The notes: generated by a model not told the origin, from the letters alone. A DNA stretch of 44,207 nt from Myxococcales bacterium (GCA_947473045.1 CANJCO010000041.1:1-44207); one strand, 5' to 3'. Numbered from the stretch's first letter, positions 21,911 through 30,718 are shown. Translations and numbers: made by a program.

Positions 21911-22294
21911 TCAATTGGCGTTGCAGGGCCCAGTGCTGCACGACTGCGGCATGCACTGGCGACAGGAATTTTTGCACGTGTCGTTGCAAGCTCCCGACTT
22001 GCTCGAGCACTCACTCTTGCACTGCTGCGGACTGCCGTTGTTGACGCAGTCGGCCAGGCAGCTGGAGAGCGCGGCGGCGCACTGGTCACGGCAGGCGGAA
22101 GCTTGCGAGCCGCAACCGGAGCAGGTCTGACCGGCGTCGCCGAGCGGCGTCTGGCTGTCGCCGGCCCTCGCATCTGCGGGCGCTTGCGCTGCGTCTGCCT
22201 CGACATTCACGTAGCCGTCTACGCCGGTGAACATGCCACAACCCGCCGCCGAGGAGCCAAGCAGGATGACGATCGAGACCGCGCGCGCTTTCAT
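21911..22294 (-). CDS. Small cysteine-rich lipoprotein
   Basis: The 127-aa product has the signal MKARAVSIVILLGSSAAGC. Its last 70 residues hold 18 cysteines in spaced pairs (CSGCGS, CRDQC, CLADC, CKSEC, CNDTC, CRQCMPQSC), suggesting a helical hairpin bundle held by disulfides, with Cys-x3-Cys spacing repeated. The ATG shares one base with the stop of the upstream gene (TGATG), so they are translationally coupled, and GAGG lies nine bases upstream. An ATG six bases earlier is an alternative. Function unknown, but its position between a PEGA-type membrane protein and an AAA+ ATPase suggests a shared envelope role. Confidence 0.8.
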   Translation of the reverse strand: MKARAVSIVILLGSSAAGCGMFTGVDGYVNVEADAAQAPADARAGDSQTPLGDAGQTCSGCGSQASACRDQCAAALSSCLADCVNNGSPQQCKSECSSKSGACNDTCKNSCRQCMPQSCSTGPCNAN

Positions 22295-23247
22295 CACCAT
22301 GCACCTCGAAGGCTGATCGTGCCCGGTCCTACGCTGAGATTCAAGGCCCGGGGCGGCGCAGCAGCGGGCGACGTCGATTTGTCGGACAGGAAACTGAGGA
22401 TGCCGACGCCTGCGCCGACGACCCCGAGCGCGAACGCGATCGTGGACGTCGTGCTCATCGCGTTGGTCAGATTGAGATCGGCATGGGCCGACGGCGGGCA
22501 CTGGCCTCGCGGGCACTCGCTCTTCACCGAGCCCGATTTCACCAGCGCAACGATTCCGGTGACCGTTCCAACCGCGAGCCCCAGCGCGCCGACGCCGAGG
22601 CCGACCCATGTAAGTGTATTGCCCGTGATGCGGTCTTTGACGCTCACGAACGGGGGCGCAGCTTCGGCGACGAGCGGCACGACGAGCGTGCGGGATTCCC
22701 CCGCGGCGAGGTCGACCTCGACGCGCCCTGCCCGTCCCGGCGCCGACACCGCCACCACGTGATGTCCGGGGTCGACGACCCGCGGAGCGTAAGCGGCGGC
22801 GGGCACGAGCTCCACGCCGTCGATCGCGACGGTGGCCGAATCGCCGACAGGAGCCGTGACCCGAATGGACGCGAGCTTCGACTTCGCGGTCTCGGCCAAG
22901 TCGACGGCTTCCGCGCGCGCCTCGCCAGCCTTCTCGGATTCGTCTGGTTTCTTCGGCATGCGGTCGACACCAAGCAGAAGCTCCCGCGCCGCAAGCACGT
23001 GACCCATGGCGAGGTGCGTGCGGGCGAGCTCGAGCGCCGTGATGGGGGTCGGCACGAGCGCGTAGGCGGCGTTGAACCGCGCGAGCGCACCGGCAAGGTC
23101 CTGCTTGTCGCGAAGCTCCTTGCCTTCGCGGTACGCGAGCTTGGCGCTCTCGACGTCGGCCACCGAGGGATCGGCGAACGCAACGGCGGGGGCGAGGAGC
23201 GCGGCGCAGACGAGCGCGAACGCGAGGCTACTGGATTTCATTGTCAT
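22294..23247 (-). CDS. PEGA-type exported membrane protein with TPR-like region
   Basis: The product (about 317 aa; a start at 23241 is equally possible) has a cleavable signal (KSSSLAFALVCAALLAPAVAFA). A helical TPR-like region follows at about residues 30-125 (AYREGKELRDKQDLAGALARFNAAYAL). Then comes a beta-rich PEGA-like domain at about 125-190 (RVTAPVGDSATVAIDGVEL...) and two C-terminal hydrophobic helices (LTWVGLGVGALGLAVG... and IAFALGVVGAGVGILSFL). Such proteins commonly accompany myxobacterial Ser/Thr kinases. The gene overlaps the end of the kinase gene by about 20 bp, so it is made together with it. It may be the kinase's periplasmic partner; that is inference. Confidence 0.82.
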   Translation of the reverse strand: MTMKSSSLAFALVCAALLAPAVAFADPSVADVESAKLAYREGKELRDKQDLAGALARFNAAYALVPTPITALELARTHLAMGHVLAARELLLGVDRMPKKPDESEKAGEARAEAVDLAETAKSKLASIRVTAPVGDSATVAIDGVELVPAAAYAPRVVDPGHHVVAVSAPGRAGRVEVDLAAGESRTLVVPLVAEAAPPFVSVKDRITGNTLTWVGLGVGALGLAVGTVTGIVALVKSGSVKSECPRGQCPPSAHADLNLTNAMSTTSTIAFALGVVGAGVGILSFLSDKSTSPAAAPPRALNLSVGPGTISLRGAW

Positions 23248-25012
23248 CGTGCTTGGGTCGGATCGGAGGACGCACCGCGGAGGCGGGAGGCTTCGCTGCG
23301 GAAGTCGCCGCGGACGGAGGTCGCGGTGACGTGGCCGGGGCAGCGCCGGCGGCCAGCGTCGGCCGGATCGGAGCAGACGCGTCGATCGACAGGGGCACGC
23401 TCGGCTGCACCGGCGCAACGGGCGGCGCGACGTCCGGCGACGCAAGCGCTGGGGAAATCGGCGCAGTGAGGCTCGAGGTCACCGTAGCGGTCCCGACTGA
23501 AAGCGACGCAGTTGCGGAAGGCGGCGCGAGGGCCTGCGTGGGGGCCGCCGCCTGGCGCGGGCGCTGCGCGAAGGCCGCGACCCCGATGACCAGCGCCAAC
23601 GCTGCAAACCCGCCGATCGCGTAGAGGCCGGCCCGCCGACGCGCGGGCGGAGGAGCGCTGCTCTCGCGCGAAAAATCGGAGGCCGGGGGACGCTCGGACG
23701 CAGGTTCGTCGCCCTCGGGAGGCGCATCACGCGCCGGCTCGACTGCGGGATCGGACGCATCACGCGCCGGCTCGACTGCGGGATCGGACGCATCACGCGC
23801 CGGCTCGACTGCGGACTCGGACGCATCACGCGCCGGCAGCGCGGCGGCAGTGGAAATCGCATTGGAAATGACCGAGAGCGCAGACGCCGACATGGTCTCG
23901 ATGCTCGACTCCTCGGGGGAGAAGGCAGGCGCGCTCTTTATGCCACTCGAGCTCTGCTCGCGCGGGTGATACGCGGGCACGCCGTCGAGCAGCTTTCTGA
24001 ACCGCTCGCGTTCGCCGGCGGCGTCGAGCGCCATTTTCACGAGGCTGTGGCGCTCCTCGATTCGTGAGCCCGTCTTTTCGGCGAGAAATTTCGCCACGTC
24101 TTCGCTCGTCGCACGAAGGCGCGCGGCCGTCATCGCGGCCTCGATGCCGTCGCGCAAGTCGGCGCACGTCTGAAACCGGCTGCCGGGATCGCGCGACAGC
24201 GCCCGCAAGATAAAGGCCTGCACAGCGGGAGGCGGCGAGCTCGCCATCTTCGTGATTTCGCCGCCGGTGATCAGCGCGTGAATGCGAGCCATGTCGTTGG
24301 CGCCATCGTAGGGGCCGACGTGTTCGAACATCTCGTAGGCGATGGCCCCAACGGAATAGACGTCGGCGCGACGGTCGATCGCCCTGCCCATCGCCTGCTC
24401 GGGCGCCATGTAGCGCGCTTTGCCCTTCGCAAGGCCGGCGCCGGTCTCTTCAACGAGCCGGTCACGCGCCTTCGCGACACCGAAGTCGATGACCTTCACG
24501 GCACCATTCGTCGCGATCAGCACGTTTGGCGGCGATACGTCACGGTGAACTACGCCGAGATGGACGCCGTCGCTGCCGCGCAATTCGTGGGCCGCGTGAA
24601 GCCCGGCGCAAACGTCTGAGAGAATGCGCAGCAAAAGCGGCAGCGGCATCGGCATGCCCATGCGCTCGAGCTGCTTGCGCACGCGCGCGAGCGAGTCTCC
24701 GTCGACGTATTCCATGACCAGGTAAAGCGCGTCGTGGTGCTCTCCCAGATCGAGCGTCTTGGCGACGTTGGGATGATCGATCCCGCTGGCGATGCGTGCC
24801 TCCTCGAGGAACATCGTCTGAAAGTTCGTGTCGAGCGCGTACTCGGGCAAAATCGTTTTGATAGCGACGTGGCGTTCGAAGCCGTGCTTGCCGCGCAACC
24901 TTCCCAGCCAGACGTTCGCCATGCCGCCGCGCGCGATGGCGCACAGCACCTCGTAGCGATCGAGCATGACCCCGGGCTCGAGGTTGGTCAGCGTCGTGGA
25001 GGCTTCGGGCAT
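23228..25012 (-). CDS. Membrane-anchored Ser/Thr protein kinase
   Basis: This 594-aa Hanks-type kinase has the Gly loop ARGGMANVW (27-35), catalytic K52, HRDVSPPN (156-163), DFG (176-178) and APE (203-205). All key residues are present, so it should be active. HRD-V-S rather than HRD-I-K is common in myxobacterial kinases. After the kinase domain comes a low-complexity juxtamembrane stretch that includes an 11-residue unit (ARDASDPAVEP) repeated three times, then one transmembrane helix (about 465-485) and a Pro/Ala/Ser-rich outer tail of about 100 residues. This is the usual layout of a transmembrane receptor kinase with a disordered sensor. It heads the operon with the genes ending at 22294, 21911 and 20377. 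Confidence 0.92.
   Translation of the reverse strand: MPEASTTLTNLEPGVMLDRYEVLCAIARGGMANVWLGRLRGKHGFERHVAIKTILPEYALDTNFQTMFLEEARIASGIDHPNVAKTLDLGEHHDALYLVMEYVDGDSLARVRKQLERMGMPMPLPLLLRILSDVCAGLHAAHELRGSDGVHLGVVHRDVSPPNVLIATNGAVKVIDFGVAKARDRLVEETGAGLAKGKARYMAPEQAMGRAIDRRADVYSVGAIAYEMFEHVGPYDGANDMARIHALITGGEITKMASSPPPAVQAFILRALSRDPGSRFQTCADLRDGIEAAMTAARLRATSEDVAKFLAEKTGSRIEERHSLVKMALDAAGERERFRKLLDGVPAYHPREQSSSGIKSAPAFSPEESSIETMSASALSVISNAISTAAALPARDASESAVEPARDASDPAVEPARDASDPAVEPARDAPPEGDEPASERPPASDFSRESSAPPPARRRAGLYAIGGFAALALVIGVAAFAQRPRQAAAPTQALAPPSATASLSVGTATVTSSLTAPISPALASPDVAPPVAPVQPSVPLSIDASAPIRPTLAAGAAPATSPRPPSAATSAAKPPASAVRPPIRPKHDDNEIQ
23724..23839 (-). repeat. 33-bp tandem coding repeats (three full, one partial)
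   Basis: Three 33-bp units at 23724-23756, 23757-23789 and 23790-23822, plus a partial fourth, are almost identical and encode the repeated ARDASDPAVEP segment of the kinase linker. They keep the reading frame, so copy number can change without breaking the protein. Confidence 0.88.
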
Positions 25013-25148
25013 TCTGAACTAATCTACACTAGCGCAAACCCGGCCGCGATCCGCAATCCGAGTCGCGTTGTGCGAAGTCGAGCGCGAGTGGTGCGAGCAG
25101 ACGGGGGGCTTGCCACGGCGAGCAGGGGCGCGTAGCTCCGTGCCCAAG

Positions 25149-25646
25149 ATGATCGACCGCCTCCGCTCCGCGCTCTTTGCCGCCATGACCACACCAGTAG
25201 GCGATAAGCTCACACCGGTGCGCGCCACGAAAAACGTAGCCCGTCGCATCAACCGAACGCTCGGGTCGCCGCTTGGCAGCGCCGCAGAGCTCGAGAAGCG
25301 CAACGCAGCCAAGGCGAAGCTCACCGCGCTCAGGCGCGCCCCGCAAACCGCGGCAAGCGCACCGACGACGGTCGTGCTGGCTCCTGTGACCGTCTACTTC
25401 GAAGGCGTCCGCAACGCGCGCATGGTGTCGCGGGTGACGGAGCTGCTCGATGCCAAGGCCATTGCGTACAAAAAGCTCGACGTCGCCGAAGACGAGGCGA
25501 CGATGAAATTCGTCCTGCACACCGCCGGCTGCGAGGCCGACGAGCTGCCGATCGTGTTCGTCGGGTCGGCATGCATTGGCGGGTACGAAGCGCTCGTGAC
25601 GGCCGACGTTTCGGGCGAGCTCGCGAGCAAGCTCCGCGGCGCGTGA
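25149..25646 (+). CDS. Glutaredoxin-fold protein lacking active-site cysteines
   Basis: The ATG at 25149 gives a 165-aa protein. The first 75 residues are basic and helical (MIDRLRSALFAAM...). The C-terminal 85 form a thioredoxin/glutaredoxin-like domain: VTVYFEGVRNARMVSRVTEL, then IAYKKLDVAEDEATMKFV, then LPIVFVGSACIGGYEAL with the cis-Pro loop. In true glutaredoxins a CPYC or CxxS motif would stand where GVRNAR is, so redox catalysis is not expected. SH3BGRL-type proteins share this cysteine-less layout. It is divergent from the kinase gene and overlaps the next gene by GTGA. A binding or scaffold role is inferred. Confidence 0.7.
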   Translation: MIDRLRSALFAAMTTPVGDKLTPVRATKNVARRINRTLGSPLGSAAELEKRNAAKAKLTALRRAPQTAASAPTTVVLAPVTVYFEGVRNARMVSRVTELLDAKAIAYKKLDVAEDEATMKFVLHTAGCEADELPIVFVGSACIGGYEALVTADVSGELASKLRGA

Positions 25647-26014
25647 GGCTGCGCAGCTTCAAGTTGCGGCTGCATGAACGTCACGTTCGCGCGCTGCCAC
25701 ATGCCACCTCGGACGGCGCGCCGTTCGCGGGGCCGGGCGTTGACTTGTACGGCGAGACTGCGCGCGAGGCCTTCGCGCACGCAGCGCCGCTGCTGTCGTG
25801 GGTTGCTGAGCGCGAAGCCGGGCTGCCGCTTCGCTCGATGTCAATCGACCTGTTCGCTGCACGCGCACTCATGACGTTCGACGTCGAAGGCGGCAAGCCC
25901 GTGGTCGTGCGCGTGGTGGCACCCGAGAGCACCGACCTGCTCGAACGCGCAAAGCCCGTGGTGGCGTATCTCGAGGCCCGCGCGCAGGAAGTCATCGCGC
26001 GGCGCGGCCGCTGA
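25643..26014 (+). CDS. Hypothetical protein coupled to the glutaredoxin-fold gene
   Basis: The GTG at 25643 overlaps the stop of the preceding gene in the sequence GTGA, so I choose it over the longer frame beginning at 25571. The 123-aa product is alpha/beta with a long C-terminal helix (TDLLERAKPVVAYLEARAQEVI) and a conserved-looking middle (SMSIDLFAARALMTFDVEGGKPVVVRV). No cysteines, signal peptide or membrane segment. Not recognised. The coupling to its neighbour suggests the two products form a pair. Confidence 0.65.
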   Translation: MRLRSFKLRLHERHVRALPHATSDGAPFAGPGVDLYGETAREAFAHAAPLLSWVAEREAGLPLRSMSIDLFAARALMTFDVEGGKPVVVRVVAPESTDLLERAKPVVAYLEARAQEVIARRGR

Positions 26015-26056
26015 ATTGTCTCGACGCGCGCCGTCGCCGGTGAAAACTTTGCAGCG

Positions 26057-27070
26057 ATGAGACTGCTCCTCGGCCCGTGCGTTGCGCTCTTGGTTGCGGC
26101 CTGCGGATCGGACGCGAGCGCCCCGCCCGCGGAAGTCCCCGCCGACGCAGCCGTTCGCGCGGATGCCGCCGTGCTGGTCGACGCGGCCTCCCCACCCGAT
26201 GCGAGCCCGATGCCCGACGCGAGCGCTCCGGTCGATGCCGGCCCGATGCCATGGACGACGATTTTCACGATCGTCCTCGAAAACCACGACTACGCCGAGA
26301 TCGTCGGCTCCGGCGACGCGCCTTACATCAACAAGCTCATTTCGATGGGCGTGCTCGCGACCAGGTATTCCGACTCGGGCACCCACCCGTCGCTGCCGAA
26401 CTACCTCACGCTGATCAGCGGCGACCGGCAATATCCGGGCATCGTCGACGTGGGACCGAACTTCATCGGCTACTTTCCATCGAAGAGCGACAACCTCGGC
26501 AACCAGCTCGAAACCGCGAAAATCAGCTGGCGCTCGTATCAAGAGAGCATGGGAGCGGCGTGCAAGCTTTCTTCGGCCGGCACCTATGCCACCAAGCACG
26601 ATCCGTTTCTGTATTTCGACGACATCCAAAACGGCGCCGCGAGCCTCTGCGCGAGCCGAAACGTCGACTTCTCACAGTTTGCGACCGACCTGGCCGCCGG
26701 CACTTACCGCTACATGTGGATCACACCAAACCTGATCAACGACGGTCACGATCCTTCAAACGATCCGGTCACAGGCCTGAAGCAAAGCGACGCTTGGCTG
26801 TCGAAAGAAGTACCCAAAATTTTGGCGAGCGCGACCTACCTCGCCGGCGGAGCGCTGTTCATTACGTGGGATGAAGCCGAGGGTCGCAACGGCGACTCGA
26901 AAGATCAGGTGCCGATGATCGTGCTGTCGCCGCACCTGATCGCGCCGGGTTCAAAGACGAGCGACGCGCTCAGCCACAAGAGCTATCTCGCCACCGTTGA
27001 AGACCTTCTCAAGCTCCCGCGCCTCGCGACCGTGACGAGCGAGCCGGCGATGACAGCGCTGTTCAAGTAG
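26057..27070 (+). CDS. Phosphoesterase-family (AcpA/PLC-like) lipoprotein
   Basis: This 337-aa protein has a lipoprotein signal (MRLLLGPCVALLVAAC) and an Ala/Asp/Pro linker (about 20-65). A domain of the alkaline-phosphatase superfamily follows, PF04185 type: TIFTIVLENHDYAEIVG (metal-binding E-N-H), APYINKLISMGVLATRYSDSGTHPSLPNYL, then WITPNLINDGHD and FITWDEAEG. Related enzymes are acid phosphatases and phospholipases C. Most metal ligands can be seen (E/N near residue 77, T/S in the GTHPSLPNY region, D and H in NDGHD, D in TWDE). It is likely an envelope or surface phosphatase. It ends 8 bp inside the convergent YkgJ gene. Confidence 0.85.
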   Translation: MRLLLGPCVALLVAACGSDASAPPAEVPADAAVRADAAVLVDAASPPDASPMPDASAPVDAGPMPWTTIFTIVLENHDYAEIVGSGDAPYINKLISMGVLATRYSDSGTHPSLPNYLTLISGDRQYPGIVDVGPNFIGYFPSKSDNLGNQLETAKISWRSYQESMGAACKLSSAGTYATKHDPFLYFDDIQNGAASLCASRNVDFSQFATDLAAGTYRYMWITPNLINDGHDPSNDPVTGLKQSDAWLSKEVPKILASATYLAGGALFITWDEAEGRNGDSKDQVPMIVLSPHLIAPGSKTSDALSHKSYLATVEDLLKLPRLATVTSEPAMTALFK

Positions 27071-27461
27071 CCGCCGCGCGATCGCTCCGCAAAAAGAGCA
27101 CGCTGTCGCCGAGGTGGCCTTTTTCTCGGGCTTCCATACAGCAGGGCGAGCCGGGCTCGACGGTTCGGCAGCCTTGCGGGCGCACCTCGTAGATCGCGCA
27201 CGGGTAGTGATCCGGACGCGAGACGTCGAGGGCGCCGCACGCGTGCCCGTTGTTTTTCACGAAGCGAAATCCCGGCGGCCGGCGCTCGAGAACCGTGTAT
27301 TGCGCAAGCAAATCGGGCCCCATACGAACCTCGTCGCTCTCGAAGAGCGTGACCGTACTCGGGCCGTGGTGGCAGCAGCGGCCGCAGCCAACGCAGTCGG
27401 CACCTGCAGGATCGGGCTCGCCGGTGATGGCGGGCAGCGCGCTCAGGCGGACAGCGGCCAC
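27063..27461 (-). CDS. YkgJ-family cysteine-cluster (metal-chelating) protein
   Basis: This 132-aa protein shows the family pattern C23-x2-C26-x2-C29-C30 (CVGCGRCC), a middle Cys (ACGAL), CAIYEVRPQGCR, and a later CC. These cysteines likely bind zinc or an iron-sulfur unit. The role is unknown for most members. The GTG start at 27461 lies 19 bp inside the end of the large kinase gene, so it is co-translated with it. Its 3' end overlaps the convergent phosphoesterase gene by 8 bp. The pairing with a kinase may be functional or only compact packing. Confidence 0.82.
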   Translation of the reverse strand: MAAVRLSALPAITGEPDPAGADCVGCGRCCHHGPSTVTLFESDEVRMGPDLLAQYTVLERRPPGFRFVKNNGHACGALDVSRPDHYPCAIYEVRPQGCRTVEPGSPCCMEAREKGHLGDSVLFLRSDRAAAT

Positions 27462-30400
27462 GGTGCCTTCATCAGCGGAGGAGCTACGCGACGCAGCTCC
27501 GCGCGCACTCGCGCGGCGGCGGGACGATGGAGCGGATCGCGCCGAAGCGCCGCGAACAAAATCTCCGACAGCGGGGCGAGCATGGGCTGCCTTGCGAGCA
27601 GACGCAGCGGGTCGGGAAAACCGTCGTGCGCGAGGTGACGCGAGACTAGCTCGAGCTCGCTCGTGCCGGTAAAGAGCTCGGCCCCCGTAAGCACCTCAAA
27701 CGCGAGGCACGCAAAGGCGTAAATGTCGGCCTTGGTCGCGTCGACGACGCCGCTCGCAGGCGTTACGCCCCACACTTCGGGCGCGCCGTAAGGTCCGCTC
27801 GCGCAGCCTGCGCGGATCTTGCGTCCGGCGAGGCCGAAATCGACGAGCACCGCCCCGCTCCCCTCGCGAAGCACCACGTTCGAGGGCTTCACGTCGAGGT
27901 GCGCGAGACCGGCGGCGTGCATCACCTCGAGCCCCGCGAGGATGTCGTCGAGCACAGAAAACCAGCGGGCCGTAGGAAGACCGCGCGCGCCGACGACTTG
28001 TTCGAGATTGGGCCCCTCGACCAGCTCCATGACCAGAATCGGCTTGGGCCGCGCGGCGGTGTCGAACGTCACGAAACGAGCGAGGTTCGGATGCTGCGGG
28101 AGCGTGATCAGCGCCGAGGCTTCCTCGCGAAAAATCTGCAAAAATTCGAGCTCGGAGAGCGCCCGCGCCGTGCTGGCCGAATAGTCGGGTACCTTGAGCG
28201 CGAAACGCTCGGCGCGTGGATCGCGGCGGTCTTCGACTCGGTTGACGATGAACACGCTGGAGGCGCCCCCGCTGCCCAGCGGTCGCTGAACGTAGAAGCC
28301 GCCGAGCGTGCGTCGCGCCGGCAGCCACGCCGGGAGCGCAGCGAGCGTCACCACGCTCGAGGGACCGCTGTCTTCGTGGTCGAGCGGCAGCGCGTTGAGC
28401 GGTGCAAGCGCCGCCGTCACGAGTTGGGCGAGCGCTGCGGGAAGCTCGGCGAGCAGCGCGCCAACGAGCGAAGCAGCGGGCGCCTCGAGTGCGTCGGAGG
28501 CTCCCGAAAGCACACGCGACATCGACAGCGAGAGCTGCGAAGCGCGAGGCTCGTATGCCGAGCGTGCGTGTTCGGGAGCGAGGCGGCCCCGCGCGCCGTG
28601 CGCGAGCTGCGCGATCTGATCGAGCGCCGCTTCCAGGTCGACGACGGCCTCGGGCCCGTGCGTGCCGCCACACGCCAGCGAACGCAGCGAAGGCGCGGCC
28701 GCGATGAGCGACAGGCTGTGCTGCGCGCGCAGCAGAGCGATGCGCAGGCTCTCTGCGCGGCTCGATGGATCGAGCACGATTTCCCGGGTCCACTCCGACA
28801 GCGCGTCGAGCGGCTGCGGCGCGAACTCTTCGTCCGCGGCGAGCGCGGCGAGCCACGCTGCAGCGCGCTTGAACGCGTGGCGGAGGTCGTCGTCCATCGA
28901 CGCCTCGGCCAGCACGATGAACGCCGTAGGACTCGTGACCTCGTGAAGCGCCGCGAGCAGCGCATCGACAGGCTCAATCGATTCGGTGCGCACGAGGGCT
29001 TCGAGCGCGCGCGCGAGCGCAGCGGCGTTGGCGCGCACGAGGCCCGCGGGCAGCGGTGAACAAAACCCACGAAGCAGCATCGAGGCGCTCTGCAATGTCG
29101 CGGCGGTCGAGGCAGCGCCGTCGACCAGGTGCAGCAGCGCGCGAAGGCGCCGCTGGCCGAGCGCTACATCGGCCCCCTCGTCGCGGGACGACTCCCGCGC
29201 CACGATCCAACTGGCGACCCGATCGCGAAGGCGCGCGAGCTCGGTGACGTTCGCCTCGATGGCTTCGGCGCCCGGGCCGAGGCGAAGCAGGTCGCCCAGC
29301 GCGTCACCTTCGAACAGCCCCACATCGACGTCGCGAAGCGCTGCGAGAATTCCGGCGCGCGCGGCCCTGCCCGCCTGGCCGTCGTAAGCCTCTTCGTCAC
29401 CGAGCGACTCGAGCGTCTCGGCGACGGCCTTCGCTGTGCCGAAGATGTTCTTCGCGGTCTCGTAGGCGGCCTTGGGCCCGTGCGTCGCATACGCGTCGAG
29501 CGCGCGAGCGACCTGAACGCGCAGCGGCGAGTCGCGCAGGGCCGCCTCGCTTTCGACGCGACCCTGACCGCGCCGCACCTCGGGAGTCGCGTCCAGATCG
29601 ATCGCGAGATCGCGAGGGGCATCGAGGCGGGAGAGCGACTCGCGCACTTTGTGGAGCGGCTGCTGCAGGCACGCCGGCGCGCCTACCTCGCCGATCAGCT
29701 CGGCCATCGCTTCTGCGATCAGCGCGCTGGGCCACTCGACGACGTCCTGCGCGAGATCGCCGGCCTCCTCGGGCTCGGCCTCGACCGCGCGCGGCAGGCC
29801 CCAAAGCACAGCGGCAGGAATGCCCGAGTCGCGCTCGCGAAGCCGCAGCAGGGCGCGCGCAGCACGACCGCGGTCATCCGGAGCGACGGCCACGAGCGCC
29901 GCGGCGCTGGCCGCCGCGCGACGCCACTCGGTCGGCGACAGCGACGGCGACGCTCCGGCGGCTATCGCCTTCGCGTAGGCCGGAATCCACGGGGCAAGCA
30001 GGCCGCGGGCGGATGCCACGTGCTTCCAGACGAGCGACTCCCGATCGGCGAGCAGACGCTCAAACGCCCCCGAGACGGCGTCGCCGGCAAACGCGCGCAC
30101 GGCGTGATCGTCGCCCTGCTGAGCGCGGCGCGCGGCCTCGCGGGCTGCGCGTTCGATGAGCTTGGCCGCCATACGTCGATCGACGAGCGATCCCGAAGCC
30201 GGCTGGACAATCCACTCGCGGGCGAGCTTCTGGCGCGACACGAGCGCGAGCGCGAGCGGGCCGTCGGCGACGCCATGCGCGAGGGGCAAGTCGACCACGA
30301 GCGAGATCCGCGCGCGCACAGCAGGCGTCGCGAGTCCCTTACCGGAGCCGAGCGCCATGCGCTTGGCCACAACCACGAATGTACGGGCATCGGCTGCGAG

Positions 30401-30718
30401 GAGCGCACCGAGCACGCGGCGACCGAGCTCCCGCTGCTCGAGCCCGGGAGGCAGCGCCGACGCCAACTCATAGAGCGCAGCGCCCGCTGCTTCGGGTGCG
30501 AGCCAGTCGAGGGCGTCGACCAGGTTCGCGTCGAGCGCGGCGCGCACGCCCTTGGCGAGCGCCGTCGGGCTCAGGCCGTCGAGCAGATTGGGACCGTCTC
30601 CGGTGCCGGCCTGCGCAAGCGCCGTCATGGCCTGGCGAAACACCACGCGCCGCTCTTCAGCGTTGCCGAGGTTCGCCAGCTCGATGAGACCTCCAGCGTA
30701 AGGACCGCGCTCGCGCAT
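27443..30718 (-). CDS. Large protein with C-terminal non-RD Ser/Thr kinase domain
   Basis: This protein has 1091 aa. Residues 1-800 are alpha-helical and Ala/Leu/Arg-rich, resembling HEAT/ARM-type repeats, with no signal peptide or membrane helix. The kinase domain occupies 805-1085: Gly loop PLGSGGASSV (813-822), catalytic K842, H-L-D942-V-K-P-S-N, DFG (960-962), a GAPEVWG activation-loop end and a D in KADIYAF. The residue before the catalytic Asp is Leu rather than Arg, making it a non-RD kinase, which often does not need loop phosphorylation. Inferred role: a cytoplasmic kinase with a long scaffold. It reads into the YkgJ gene with a 19-bp overlap. Start at 30718 is the only good one, but no strong ribosome site is seen. 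Confidence 0.85.
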   Translation of the reverse strand: MRERGPYAGGLIELANLGNAEERRVVFRQAMTALAQAGTGDGPNLLDGLSPTALAKGVRAALDANLVDALDWLAPEAAGAALYELASALPPGLEQRELGRRVLGALLAADARTFVVVAKRMALGSGKGLATPAVRARISLVVDLPLAHGVADGPLALALVSRQKLAREWIVQPASGSLVDRRMAAKLIERAAREAARRAQQGDDHAVRAFAGDAVSGAFERLLADRESLVWKHVASARGLLAPWIPAYAKAIAAGASPSLSPTEWRRAAASAAALVAVAPDDRGRAARALLRLRERDSGIPAAVLWGLPRAVEAEPEEAGDLAQDVVEWPSALIAEAMAELIGEVGAPACLQQPLHKVRESLSRLDAPRDLAIDLDATPEVRRGQGRVESEAALRDSPLRVQVARALDAYATHGPKAAYETAKNIFGTAKAVAETLESLGDEEAYDGQAGRAARAGILAALRDVDVGLFEGDALGDLLRLGPGAEAIEANVTELARLRDRVASWIVARESSRDEGADVALGQRRLRALLHLVDGAASTAATLQSASMLLRGFCSPLPAGLVRANAAALARALEALVRTESIEPVDALLAALHEVTSPTAFIVLAEASMDDDLRHAFKRAAAWLAALAADEEFAPQPLDALSEWTREIVLDPSSRAESLRIALLRAQHSLSLIAAAPSLRSLACGGTHGPEAVVDLEAALDQIAQLAHGARGRLAPEHARSAYEPRASQLSLSMSRVLSGASDALEAPAASLVGALLAELPAALAQLVTAALAPLNALPLDHEDSGPSSVVTLAALPAWLPARRTLGGFYVQRPLGSGGASSVFIVNRVEDRRDPRAERFALKVPDYSASTARALSELEFLQIFREEASALITLPQHPNLARFVTFDTAARPKPILVMELVEGPNLEQVVGARGLPTARWFSVLDDILAGLEVMHAAGLAHLDVKPSNVVLREGSGAVLVDFGLAGRKIRAGCASGPYGAPEVWGVTPASGVVDATKADIYAFACLAFEVLTGAELFTGTSELELVSRHLAHDGFPDPLRLLARQPMLAPLSEILFAALRRDPLHRPAAARVRAELRRVAPPLMKAPWPLSA

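Noticed and set aside
23724-23839. Possible CRISPR-like repeat array in the kinase gene
   Set aside because: No spacers; units are in frame within a protein linker.
26057-27070. Phospholipase C toxin
   Set aside because: The fold supports a phosphoesterase, but nothing points to a toxin role; length and lipoprotein anchor fit an envelope phosphatase better.
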